From assembly GCA_016808115.1 (NCBI GenBank), contig JAEQBH010007414.1, positions 62,001 through 126,000 of the forward strand: a stretch of 64,000 bases of DNA, in the 5' to 3' direction. A program made the translations under genes and the position numbers. The notes beneath the pieces were generated by a model that did not search any database, had not been told where the DNA came from, and saw only the letters and a list, made by a program, of their open reading frames with translations. This document shows positions 1-12,245 of the stretch, one piece after another (the stretch's first letter is position 1; each line of letters opens with the position of its first letter). The stretch comes from Tetrastigma voinierianum. Taxonomy: Eukaryota > Streptophyta > Magnoliopsida > Vitales > Vitaceae.

Positions 1-3000
1 TTGGAAATATCCTGGGTCCCCTCCCCTTCTTTTTCTCGAACAACTTCTCTTCCACAACATCGATGACGGCGGCCGTAGCCAGGTCGAAGCGGTCATCTGT
101 TCTCCCGCGATTCTTACATTCTCACCAGCGAGAATGTTTAGATCTTGACATCTCGTCCCCTTCCCCACTTTGTCTCGAAGAGCTTCTCTTCCGCAGCATC
201 GGCGGTGGCGACCCCTGCCGCTGTCAAGAGAGGCCAGTCTCATAATTTTTACATTCTCACCCACCGAATGTTTCGTCTCTTGACACATCTTATTCTACTT
301 CCTCTTTGATGCCGAAGTGCTTCTCTTCCTGCATCATCGGCGACCCCTATCGCGGGTCAAAGCGAAGCAGTCTCACAATTGCTTACACATTCTCACCCTA
401 AGAATGTTTTGGGTCTCTTCTCGTCCTCCTTTTGTCTCGAATAAGGCGTTCTTGAGCATCAGTGATGGCGACCCGCTCGCGGGATCGAAAACCGCCCGGT
501 CTCACAATTCTTATATTCTAACCCACCAGAAATATTTTTCGTCTCTTTTACTGGGTCCCCTCACCTGCTTTCGAATAGCTTTCTTCTAGCGGCATCGATA
601 GCGGCGACTGCGATCGTCAAGAAGCGACCAGTATATCTCATTGCCATTCTCACCCGCAAAAAAATGTTTCGACCTTTGACATCTCGTCCCGCCCCTCTTT
701 TTGTATAGAAAGAGCTTCTCTTAAGTAGCATCGCGGCGACCTGCTGCATTAAGGCGGCAAGTCTCTATTCTTACATTCTAACCACAGAACATTTTATCTT
801 TGACATCTAGTCCCTGCCCTCGAGCTTCTCTCCGGCATTGGCCGGCGAGGCCTGCACCCCGTCAAGAGCGACCCGGAGTCTCGCGATTCTTATTCACCCG
901 CAGAATCGTTTCATCTCTTGACATATCATCAACTCCCCCTATGTGCCTCGAAGATATTTTCTTCAGCATCATTGGTGAGGTAGCAACCTGCTTGTAGGTC
1001 AGGCGGCTAATCTAGCTAATTCTTACTTTTTCACACCAGAATGTTTCATCTCGTAACATCTCGTCCCCTCTCCCACTTTGTCTCGATGAGCTTCTCTTTT
1101 GCCGCTTCGGCAGCAGCGACTTGTGCAGCTACCCGCAATGACCAGTCTCTTAGTGCTACCGCATTCTCACACCCGCATAATGTGTTGTCTCTTCACATCT
1201 CGTCCCCTCCTCTTTGTCTGGCTTTCTCTTCCCTGACATCGGCGAGCCTGGGCCCTTACCGTCGGGGGCTTAGTATCTCAATTCTTACATTCTCACCATA
1301 ATTTATCTCTTGACATCTCACTCACTCTTAGGTCTCGAGAGGCACCTCTGCCGGCATGGGCCGACCGGCGACCCCTGTACTTGGTGGTGCGACCAGATCT
1401 CTAGTCATACAGTCTAACCACCCACTGTGTTTTGAGTCTTTTTTGTCTAGGTCCCTCCCCTGGCATACGCGATGCTCGAGAAGCTTTCTTAATCTAACAT
1501 CAGGGTTGAAGAACCATGCGTAAATGAGGGACTGATAGATCTCTGGATGCTGTTCTCTTGTGTTGGTCTCTTGATCTTGACCATCCACTGTCTTTGTGCC
1601 CGGAAGAGGTTTATCTTCTCGCCCGACGCTCGGCGGCGACCTACCGCCTTCAAAGAAAGCGGGCCCGATTTTCTGGATTGCCACATTCTGTACGCAGAAT
1701 CGTTTCATTCTTTTTGTGCATCCACTAATTCTGTCGCTGTTTCGATGCTCGGAGCGTAACCGCGTGATGACAGACTTTGGGTAATAAAGAAGAGAGCGGG
1801 TTTTTACTTTATTGGCGTTATCGCACAAATGTTTGGAGTCTTGACATCACGATCCCCATCCCTCTCATCTTTGTATGGGAGGAGAGGGACTTTCCACTCC
1901 CGGGCGCCAGAAGGGCGGGTTTACTTTGGCCAGATGTTTGTTTGGATCCCACATGATTCTTGCGATGTTATAACCCACGAATATTTAGATCTTTTGGATC
2001 TTTTTGTTTCAAATACAAAAACTTGGGCAGAAAAAACACAGCCGACTTTGTCGACGATGAGCGAATTTGCATGATCAGAGCGGTATCTTGTTCCTTTTAC
2101 GTTCTGCCGCGAAATGTTTTGGACGCGAAATGGTGCGCGCGCCTCTTTGGCATAGAAGAGCTTCTCTTTAAATAACATCGTGACGTTCCGCGTCCGGCGA
2201 CGTCTCGCGGTGCCGATGGCGACCGCGATATCGGCGCTTGTGGCACGATGGATACTGCCGCCTAGTGGAAGACGCTCGGTATTGGGCGGGTTCTCCCCAT
2301 CAAGGCGGCGGTCTGCGATTTGTACGTTCGCTTACAGCAATGATTTCATCTCTGACATATGGATCTTTGCACCTGTATTGATAACCGAAGATATGACGCC
2401 AGCGTCGTGGGCGGATGTGGCTGACACTGGCGTCGGCGGGCTGGTCAGCCATTCTTTCGCCCACGAGTGTTTGGGTGTGGCGGCGTCTTTGTCCCCACCG
2501 CAGAGCGACCACTGATAGAAGCGCCTCTTTGACGCTCCGGCGGTGTTGCGTTTGTGCGATCGCGGTGTTTGGATCGTATTCTTGCGTTCTCACCGCGCGT
2601 GTTTGCATCTGTGCGTGTCGTGCACCTCCTCTTTGATGCCGAGGGCTGCGCTGATGTGACTTCAGATACGCATACCTGGGGGCCACGTGACAAATCTTGG
2701 TCATTTGCGTTTCAACTCGCTACTGAAATGTTTAGTATATGTTTATCGGAGCCTTTCACTTCTTTGATGTGGAGGAACTTTCCTCAAAATGGTAGGAATG
2801 ACGTTACTATGGCGGAAGATCTCATTTCTGACTGAATACTCACGATCGTGTTGATATTTTGTGTTTTGGAAGTACTCTTAAAAATCTGGATACTCCTTGC
2901 TTTGACCTTCCAAGAAGTCTTATGTTTATCAGCGGATGATTGCAGTAGATCAGAAAATGAGTCTCACATTCTTGTATTATATTTTCCATGAGTTTTAGAT

Positions 3001-6000
3001 GCCGGAACTCTTGATAATAATTCTGTGTGTCAGGGTTTTTCTTCATGGCGACATGATGGTGCTGTTAGGTCGGGAGAAGGCACCGGGTTTCAAAAATTCT
3101 TACCTTCTGCGCCCTACGAGTGTTTACATTCTTTTGCCATCTCGTCCCGCTTCCCTTCTTTGAAGAGCTTTTCTTCCGCATTATTTCTTGTGTGGCGTTG
3201 CCGAGGCTGTCAGCGACCCGGGTTTGCATTGCCACATTCTGCCCACAAAATGTTTTATGCTGCTAGGCATACGGTCCATCCCTATCTCACGATCTCCAAG
3301 GCTTCTTTTCCATAGCAGCCAGATTAGGCGACCTAGTGGTCGAAAATGACATCTCATGATGTATATTCTAGAAACACGAGAATGTTCGTCTCTTGGTCTA
3401 GATCCCTCGTTTTTCGAATAGCTTTTCTTCTGCGGCATCTGGCCAGGGGTTTGCCGCGAATCAGAGCGACCGGTTCTGAGGCTTCTTACATTCTCACCTG
3501 AAAATGTTTCGACCTTTAACATCTCGTCCCCTTCCCCTCTTTGTATAGAAGAGCTTTTCCTCCGTAGCATCGGCGGCGGCGACCCCTGCCGCCGTCAAGA
3601 GTGGCAAGTCTCACAATTCTTACATTCTAACCCACATAATCTTTCATCTTTTGACATCTAGTCCCTCCCTCTTTGATGCCGAAGAGCTTCTTTCGCGGCA
3701 TTGGCCGATTGGGGGACCTCCCCGTCGCCATCGAAGCGACCAGTCTCCGCGGTTCTTACATTCTCACCCACGAAATGTTTCATCTCTGCGACCTCATCGT
3801 CCTCCGCTATATTGTCTCGAAGATATTTTATTACGCATCGTGCGGTAGCAGCCTGCAGCCAGTCGAAGCTGGTCTCTGATTCTTACTTTCACACCCACAG
3901 GCGCAACTGGGTCTCTTAACATCTCGTCCCCTCCCCCCACTTTGTCTCGATAAGCTTCTCTTTTGCAGCATCGGCGGCGGCTGACCCACCCGACGTCACG
4001 GGCGGTCTCATAGTGCCCACCCACATAATGTCGGCCGTGTCTCTTCACATTGCGTCCCTCCCCCTCTTTGTCTCGAAGAGCTTCTCTTACGCGGCGTCGG
4101 CGGTAGAACCCTTACCGTCGTCGAAGGGCTAGTCTCTCAGATGCATTCTTTTACAGGAAATGTGTTTTGTCTCTTGACACATCTCTTCCCCCCTCCTTCT
4201 CTTTGTCTCGAAGAGCCTTCTCTCCAGCGACATCGGCGTTGCGACTACCCGTAGTGATTTTGGCGATCTCCCACGATTCATACATTTTCTAACCCCGCAG
4301 TGTTTAGGTCTCTTATCCTCGGTTCTCTCCACCTCTTTAGAATAGCTTCTCTTTCGCAACTTTAGGTGACCGGGGGACCCCTACCGCCGTTAAGAGCGGC
4401 TTGTCTCATAATTCTTACATTCTCACCCACATAATGTTTCGTTTTGACATCGTCCGCCCCCCCACTTTGTCTCGAGGGGTTCTCTTCAGCGACATCGGCG
4501 TTGGCGAGCCCTGCCCGGCCGTCGAAGAGGCAGGATCTCTGATTCTTGTTCTCACCCACATAATGTTTTGTCTCTTGACATCTTGTCCCCTCCCCCTCTT
4601 TGTCTCGAAGTTCTTCTCTTCTTCATCATCGGCGGTGAGCTTTGCTTCTTGTCGAAACGGCAGTCTCTGGTCTTATTCTCACCCAAAATAATGTTTCTTC
4701 TCTTGACATCTCGTCCTCACACTTTTTCTCGGATAGTTGTTCTTAGGCTATCGGCGGCCGGCGACCCACGCACGGCGTCAAGCGCGTCCGTCTCTGAATT
4801 CTTATATTAACTCCTGCGAGAATGTTTCTTCTCTTGAGATCTCGTCCCCTCCTCCTTTTTTTTTCGAATAGCTTTCTTTTGCGGCGTGGCAGCGGCGACC
4901 CTACCGCCATTCCGGGCGACGATTCCATAATTCTTACATTCTCATCCACAAAATGTTTGGACCTTTGAAGTCGTCTCCTTATAACATAAAGAGCTTCTCT
5001 TAGTAGCATCGACGGCGACCATGTCAGATCGAACTCAGTCTCTCACAATTCTTCTGGTCCCAGCCACCCGAGAATGTTTAGATCTTTTGACATCTAGTCC
5101 CCTCCCCCTCTTTGTTTGGAAAAGCTTCTCTCCCGCAGCATTGGCGGCGAGGACCTCTGCCGCCATCGGGGCACCGCTAGTCTCGCCGATTCTTACATTC
5201 TCACCACTTGAGAGGGTTTTCATCTCTTGTTATATCGTCCCCTCCCTACGTGTGTTGAAGATGGCCACTTTCCCTCGGGTATCATTGGTGGCAGCCACTG
5301 CCGCCGTCAGGCGGGTTGAATCTCTAATTCTTACATTCTCACCCACGATGTTTAGATCTCTTGACATCTAGTGTCCCTCCCCTCTTGTCCATAAATACAC
5401 TCTTACGACATTGGCGATGGCGGGCTCTGCTTGCCGGCGTCCGAATGCCAAAAATTCTTACAGTCTCACCCACAATTTTTAAGGTCTCTTGACATCTAGA
5501 TCTCATCCCCCTGCTTTTCTCGAGAAGGCTTCTCTTTGTATCTTAGGCGGTGACCCACACTATTTAACCGTCAGCGACAGATCTCCTGGTATACATCTCA
5601 CCAGCATAATGTTTCATCTCTGAACATTTCGTCTCACCCCTCTTTGTCTCAGAAAGCTTCCGCCCGCAGCATCGGCGGTGCGACAATACCGCCCGTCGAA
5701 GCGACGATCTAACAAATCCCTACGCTTCTCACCCACCAGAATGTTTCGTCTCTTTGTACAGGGTCACTCTCCCCACACATTTGTCTCAGAGAGCGCTTCT
5801 CTTTCGCATCATCGGCGATCGTCGACCTCTACCGCCGTCGGCGGCCAGATCTCCCTGAATGTAAATTCTCACGCCTGAAAATGTTTCATCTCTTGACATC
5901 AGCCCCTCCCCTTCTTTATCTCGGGAGGCTTTTTCTCCATGAAGCATCGGCGGCAGCGACCGCTGCCGGCCGTCAAGGTCGGCAGAGTCTCCGCAGTACA

Positions 6001-7180
6001 CATTCTCACCCCACATGTGTTTTAGATCTCTTGACATATGTCGTCCCCCACCACATTGTCATGAAGGGTTTTGGCATTCCGGCACATCGGCCGGCCGGCG
6101 GCCACACCGCGTTGAGAAGCGACTGGTCTCCAAGAATGCCCACACATTCTCACCAGAGAATGTTTGGATCTCTTGGCAATCTAGATCACCTCCCACCCTC
6201 TTTATCCCCAGAAAGGCTTCTCTTCCACGACATCGGCGACCTATTAAGCGCCTTAAGGCGACCAGTTTCACAATTCTTATATTCTAACCCATAGAATGCT
6301 TGGATCGCGTGATCTCGTCCCTCATATTTTTTGAATAGCTTTTCTTTTTCTGACATCGACAACGTTTGACCCGCGCCGTCGAAGCGGCGATATCATAATT
6401 CTTACATTCTCACCCAGCGAAAATGTTTCGAGCCCGCGCCGATCTGAGTCCCTTCCCCTCTTTGTATAAGAGATCTTCTCTTCCGCTGGTAGCATCGTGA
6501 TGACATTGCCGGCCGGGTGATATGAAAGGGCATCTCCGCAATTGCCCATTCTAACCCGCAGAATCTTTGGGTCTTTTGACATCCCCTCCACACTCTTTGT
6601 GCAGAAGAGCTTCTGCTCCAGCGGCGGCACATTGCCGTGGGGGACTCTGTTAAGCCATCAAAAGGCGACCAGTCTCCTGAGACTTCTTACACATTCTCAC
6701 CCACAGAGAATGTTTCATCTCTTAAATCACCTCCTATGTGTCTCGAAAGATATTTTCTTCAGCATCATTGGCGGTGCAACCACACCGTGAGTCGGGCGAC
6801 TAGTCTCCACATTCTTACTTTCACACCCCTGAGAATGTTTTAGATCTCTTAACATCTAGATCCATCCCTCGCTGATGCTCTGGCTTCCTCTTTTGCGGCA
6901 TCGGAGGCGGCGGGCCTGGCCGACGTCACGAGCCGTCTCCTCTTCTTTACATTCTCACCCCGCATGTGTGGGTCTCTTGACATCTCGTCCCCTCCTTCTC
7001 TTTGTCTGGAAGAGCTTCTCTCTCGCAACATCGGCGGCGGAGACCCCTTGCCGTCAGTCAAGAGGGGATGACTCTCCAATTCTTATATTCTCACCCACGG
7101 GAAATGTTTTAGATGCTCTTTATCCCTGGGTCCCCTCCTTCTCTTTGTCTCAGAAGGCTTCTCTTCCGCAACATCGACCG
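1..7180. repeat. 135-bp satellite array A, about 53 units
   Basis: This is a head-to-tail tandem array. Landmarks in every unit are AATGTTTCGTCTCTTGACAT, a C-rich GTCCCCTCCCCCTCTTTGTC block, GAAGAGCTTCTCTTCCGCA, a GGCGGCGGCGACCCCTGCCG block and TCACAATTCTTACATTCTCA. The consensus counts to 135 bases, and successive AATGTTT starts measured in array B are 134-135 apart. Units vary by substitutions and small indels. The stretch 1330-3050 is far more diverged but keeps fragments such as AGAAGAGCTTCTCTT. The array breaks at 7180, where the E2 LTR begins. Because 135 is divisible by three, several frames stay open across units; those ORFs are not genes. I do not recognise the satellite family. Confidence 0.95.
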
Positions 7181-8872
7181 TGCCAAGCACCTGAAATGCG
7201 TACACAAGTGTATAACACCAGATTATTATCTAATCCCCACGACAATAAAACTTTGTTGAAACCCGGATCATTTGATGTACACAAATTTATGGCGTTATCA
7301 CCCTAAGGACTATTGTCTGTCACGGCGTGATCTGTGGGGACTCAGTTAAGGGCCACAGCCGATAAATTGTTGCATGGATCAAAACACCTATTCAAATTCG
7401 GACTTATTACCCTAAGGACTATTGTCTAATCCTCTCAGTAAATAAACCATTAAACTTGAGTGTTGAGTTTCTTTAAAGCATTACACTTGATTAAAAGATA
7501 TTTTTGTAGAGTAAACCATTTTGGAGTGTGTGGTTTTGATCCGGTACTGGGGTGCAGTCGACAAGTAAAAAAATGGATTTAAGAGATCGGATATCGATCC
7601 ATAAGGGAACATCTCAGGGTACTTCAATCAACTACCCCAACTACTTAAGCTCCATATGACACGGACGATAATACGATAATGAGATTTTGCTTTTTTGGCG
7701 AAATGAATTGATGGCAAGAAAAAATGAATGAACGATAAATGAATTGAATATTGAAATATCAAAAAATAACATATTTAAGACCCCAGGTGTCTCTAAAAGA
7801 AAGCATTGAATAATCGGCTAGCCAATGATAATATCAATTCTCTGGTACATGCTTGCATCTTTGGTTTTGAACTGCAGATCTTTAAAAAACTTAAGTCCCG
7901 AGGATGGCTCAGAACATGAGGCGGATCTCTCCAGCCACCACCTGAGTTCATCATCTCTATGCTTGTTTCTCCGAACACGGGGTGACATAACTTACACAAA
8001 AACCTAGTTGCCTTGTTACGGAGTATTTTTCTTTCTCAATACTTATACCAGCGCCAGGACTGCGAACTGAGCTCCTTGATTTGGTCATTGCTGGGGGTTT
8101 GCACTATCTTGGGTTCTCACCCTCGAATTAGAGCAACACTCTTTCCTTGATTAGATCCTTCTGGCTGCGGTGAATTCCGCTGACCGGTCCGGGGGACTCT
8201 CGATCTACTTAAATTTATAAAACTCACTCAACTCATTCCTGGGTTACAGGAAGTGAAAGGATGTATGGAATTTGGCTCATACGAGGCGCGGTGAGATCAC
8301 AGCGATATCGGGTTCAAATACCTTGCCCGAGTGTTTCTTACTTCTCGGGAATGCCTTCTACGATGTCGCCAGAGACTCACGGCTCGAGCTGAAACAACCT
8401 CGTTATGGACCGAGAAGGCGAAAGTAGGGATGTGGAGTCAAGAACACGCAAAAACCAGCAAGTCAGTTCTAACTCAACTCTGGGGATTCGACTATTATGG
8501 AATAAAAATGCTGGAAGGGTAATTTGTAATGAATACGTCAATGATGGGCTGGTTTCTAAGTGCGATTATACCATATATGGCTCTGGCGATCAAAGCCCGC
8601 GTAAAAAGCGGCGGGTGTTAATCCCCGAAAATTTGTGCGGAATTCATAACCAGGAGCGATGATTTTTAAGTAAACATCACGCGACCGAGCTCCGATCCCG
8701 CCATTGCGGTTGAGTCAAATTAGGCGGCCTGAAGCTAATCTGATGCAAATAAGGAAAGAAAAGCAGCAAGAAAAAGAAAAGAAAAGAAAAAAATAAAAGA
8801 AATAAGGGCCTTCATGTTCAAATCTATAACTTTCCGGTGTAGCGCTTTTCGTTGAGGAGGTAGCGGCTTTGG

Positions 8873-8880
8873 TATTTATT
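8873..8880 (-). promoter_or_regulatory. Probable TATA box of the E2 3' LTR
   Basis: The plus strand reads TATTTATT, giving AATAAATA on the minus strand. It sits where the other E2 LTR has TATAAATA (22067-22074), just downstream on the minus strand of the GTCGCGAC-rich zone. Confidence 0.55.
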
Positions 8881-8929
8881 GAGGTTAGAGAAGTTGGGCC
8901 CTAGCCATCGCGATTCTTTTGTGGATTTC

Positions 8930-10080
8930 CCCGTGGGCCGGCCCATGCTGATTCGGTCGCGACCTCAAGCCCGCTGGCTGTGACATCCGATTGGTTTGGC
9001 ACTTGTTGCGGCGACTATGGAGTAAGTCATGGTACGCATTCCTTTGTTTTCCCGCTTTGCGCACCTTATGTCGCGACAAGAATCAATGGCGACATCAACG
9101 CCATTCTCGCAACCTTTAAGCGATGGTTTCACGATGTCGGCGACATCAATCTCTTCGTAGTGACATCGACTCACATATCTTCGCGGTCGCTTGGCCGATG
9201 ATTTTACGATGTGCGACATCAATCTGTCGCGACATACTTTATGGCTCTAGCGGCTTTGAATTGGTTGTTCCCTAGTGTCGCGAAAGCCAGTCTCTTTAAT
9301 GCGCGACATCGGCGAGTCTGCAGCGCGAACGCGATAGCTGCTTATGTGCCGACATCGATCTCTTGTCGCGACATCGGCACGGGTTCTGCGAGGCTGGCGG
9401 TGTTCGCGATGTCGCGCGACCTCAATCCCATCGTGGCAGCGGCTATGTTTTGAAGCTTTCCGATGGTTTTCGATGTGCGAGAACATCAATCTCTTGTCGT
9501 GACTGCGGCTAATATTTTGAAGCGCGATGGTTCACGATGTGACATCGATATGCCGCTCGCGACGCCAACTTTAGGAAGCGTAGCGTGGCGGTACTCTTCT
9601 GCATAATGGCGGCGCCGAATATGCTGACCGGCGACATAAGCATGGCGCTGCGGCCAGCTAATGGTTTTACGATGTGGCGACGGCAATGACCGTCCGCTGA
9701 CAAGCGACATCGCACATGGAATGCGACTTTCAAGCGACGAGTCTGCCAATGGCGACCTCGATCTCTTATTCGGCGACATCAGTTATGTCGACTTAGCTGG
9801 AGTTGCTTTACCCCGATTCGCGGCGTCCGGTCTATTCGCGACTACGAAACGTCATCAGTTTCATCTTTTCAAACGTCGCCGAGGGTCAAAGATTAACTTC
9901 TCTTGCATCACGACCTCCATCCCCTGCCTGTGGTGACATGGAGTCTTAAATCGCGTTTATCTGCGCGACATCGTTGTAGCGACATCGCATTCTTAAGTCT
10001 CGGTTAGTCTTGGGTTGCCTACATTGTAATACTGTCGCGACATCAATTTTCCGCGATGTGCGCGACACGCACTGTGAACA
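8930..10080. repeat. GTCGCGAC palindrome-rich zone in the E2 3' LTR
   Basis: Many exact and one-mismatch copies of GTCGCGAC lie in a TGTCGCGACATC context, often in pairs separated by AATCTCTT. They are embedded in imperfect repeats of about 75-80 bases (phrases like GATGGTTTCACGATGT). The same zone occurs in the other LTR at 22120-23430. The position, directly upstream of the TATA box, suggests an upstream promoter array. That function is inference. Confidence 0.75.
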
Positions 10081-10308
10081 GTGTGGCTTAGCGCAACGGC
10101 CGGATTACCAGCGACTTTCATTTTTGCCACTATCATTTTACGTATTTTTACTCCACGGTGGCGCATTTTCTCTTGCTTTTTCTTCTTTTCTTTCACGCTC
10201 CACGCTGTAACAAGTGATGGAGTTTCTTCATAGTGCATATTAGTATTCAGCTTTTAGGATGAAAATCAAGCAAAAAATGGTTAAAAATCAGTGACTTTTA
10301 GCTCATCG

Positions 10309-12240
10309 GAAACTTTGAAGCTTAAAGTTTTGCTTGTCCTGGCGAGGAAAAGAAAATTGTTTGTCCTCAAACAAAAAGGACGACCTACGTTACGTCTTCG
10401 CATTATGATCCAATTTTGAAATACAAGAATGCATTGTTTTACGTACATCTAACTGAATCAGTTCAGGATTAAGTTTTAATCTTTACATAAGTATACAAGG
10501 CTTAAGCTATTTTGTGTTTACAAACACATGTCAAGTAGATCTGATGTAGAATAATAGATTATTTTCACGCTTTTTCTCATCTTCATCTTGAGTCCTTAAC
10601 TCCTAGAAAGTCCTTCATAGTTTTGATTGTTCAAGATATTTCCAAATTCAGGTTTGTTTTCATATTGATCTCCACTAATAACAAGGTGATTTCAACTACC
10701 CAGATCGTCTCCGGTCTTTTGAAGCACTGTTGTTAAGCAGGTAATGGGTAGGACAATTTTTTAGGTTAAGATACCAGAACCTTTTCTCTCACTAACTACG
10801 CCCTTTCTGCTTTCTTGTAGTTCTCTAACTTAACTCGCAAACTTCATGTTTGGGACATTTCTTTGATTTCTTCAAATTGACGTATGCTCCACATTTCTCG
10901 CAGTAATTCAGCGGGAAATTTCCTTTTGTTTGTCCAATTCGGGGATGATGCAATGTTTTAACACAGGCTTTCCTAACACTCTTAGCGAACTTTGGGTTTA
11001 GTAGCTCCCACTGAATGGCATTAGGGTGCTAGGTGTTGAAACACCCACCAGAGCTTATTGTTGAAGTTAGGCCTGAAGATGGCTTATCCTATAAGCTTTC
11101 TTTATATTCCATTTTACGCTCTTTGCCTTTTCAACTTTCATTTCCCTTATTTCTTTTTCCTCCTTGAGTTTCCTCGAAAACCTATACTCCCCCACGCTTT
11201 TGGCCTTTCTTCCTCCTTGAACTCACGGGCCATCATAGGTTCTTTCAGATGATTGATTTCTTAGGATGAGGGTTTGAGGTTTATTGAAGTTTTATTTTTT
11301 GAAAAAATAAGCTTGTTGGCTCCAATTTACGGAACTAAGGTGTATGCATGGGAGCATATGGATAGGGATGTGGCTGAATAAACCAAACTTAACCAAGAGT
11401 AGTGCATCATCTCTTGTCGAGCGTATCCACTAGGGCGCCCTCAATAATCTAACAAATTCACAGAATTTGAGTTGAAACTGACGCGACTAACCGTAAGGAT
11501 TGTATTGACTTCATTTTTGTTGATGAGCTAGTTAAATTGCGATATTCAACGAGGTTCCTTGACTTGTGTTCGTACCACAAAACTCAAAAATATGTCTTGT
11601 TCCTTCTGACCAGTATTACCTTTGCCGATACGGACTATCAGTTAGACTTAAGTCACTTTTGCGCACGTTTCCAATCAAGCGTATTCATTTGGCCCGCGCA
11701 TTACGCATTCCGACTTATTACATCCTAAGCGCTTCATTCCGATTGCATCTAATTACATCTCGGCGGTTTGTTCTTGAACTAATTCCTACTTTATTTTTCC
11801 GACTTTATGCGACCACGGCGACACGAAAATTGTAGCGAAAATAACCTGACAATTCGTTTTTCAGAATTTATCGTGACTACGATTCAATTGAAATCGGATA
11901 CCACGGTATAGGCTTTGGAAGGTAGGAGGGTCGACCGGGAAGAGATCACCTCTTTTCTTTGGAAAGAGCGGCAAAGATATTGGGGATCGGGTCTGATTAT
12001 TCAAATGAGAAGTACGGAGATGGAAATTTCATTTCCCTTCTTTCCTTTCTCTTTCTTAGTTTTCCTTCGACTTGATCTTGATGAGGAATCTCGTTGGAAG
12101 ATCGGCTCACTTCTTGCGTTAAACTCATCTTGTCTCTTCCCAACCGTTCATTGTGTTTTCCATTTCAGTCATTATTTCGAATTTGGAAAGATTGTTGTTA
12201 GTAGATCTGGTACCCCAGCCATTCTTAATAACTACGCTGT
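10309..12240 (-). other. E2 3' non-coding region between the extra ORF and the 3' LTR
   Basis: I see no coding sequence here; the short hydrophobic ORFs look like chance. On the minus strand it shares noncoding blocks with the matching part of E3. One covers the 'caccctaatgcca' and 'cccaaagttc' phrases (E2 about 10970-11040, E3 about 49960-50020). Another is GGAGATCAATATGAAAACAA (E2 about 10660, E3 about 50360). This supports E2 and E3 being one lineage with a long conserved 3' untranslated region. Confidence 0.7.
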
Positions 12241-12245
12241 GGGAT

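Larger units (their letters stand above)
7181..10308 (-). repeat. E2 3' LTR (left copy)
   Basis: It is homologous along its length to 20334-23580. Shared landmarks are the TACACAAGTGTATAAC terminus, GATTATTATCTAATCCCC, AAACCATTAAACTTGAGTGT, a GAAAAGAAAAG-rich tract, the GTCGCGAC-rich zone and the GCTCATCG end. On the minus strand it starts CGATGAGC, close to the TGATGAG start of E3 and of the solo LTR at 42284, so the first base may be altered. The polypurine tract expected at 10309-10335 is poorly preserved compared with E3. Confidence 0.88.

Noticed and set aside
11058..11252. Hydrophobic 64-codon ORF resembling a membrane peptide
   Set aside because: It falls in T-rich 3' non-coding sequence of E2. 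The phenylalanine/leucine richness follows from base composition, and there is no matching ORF in E3.
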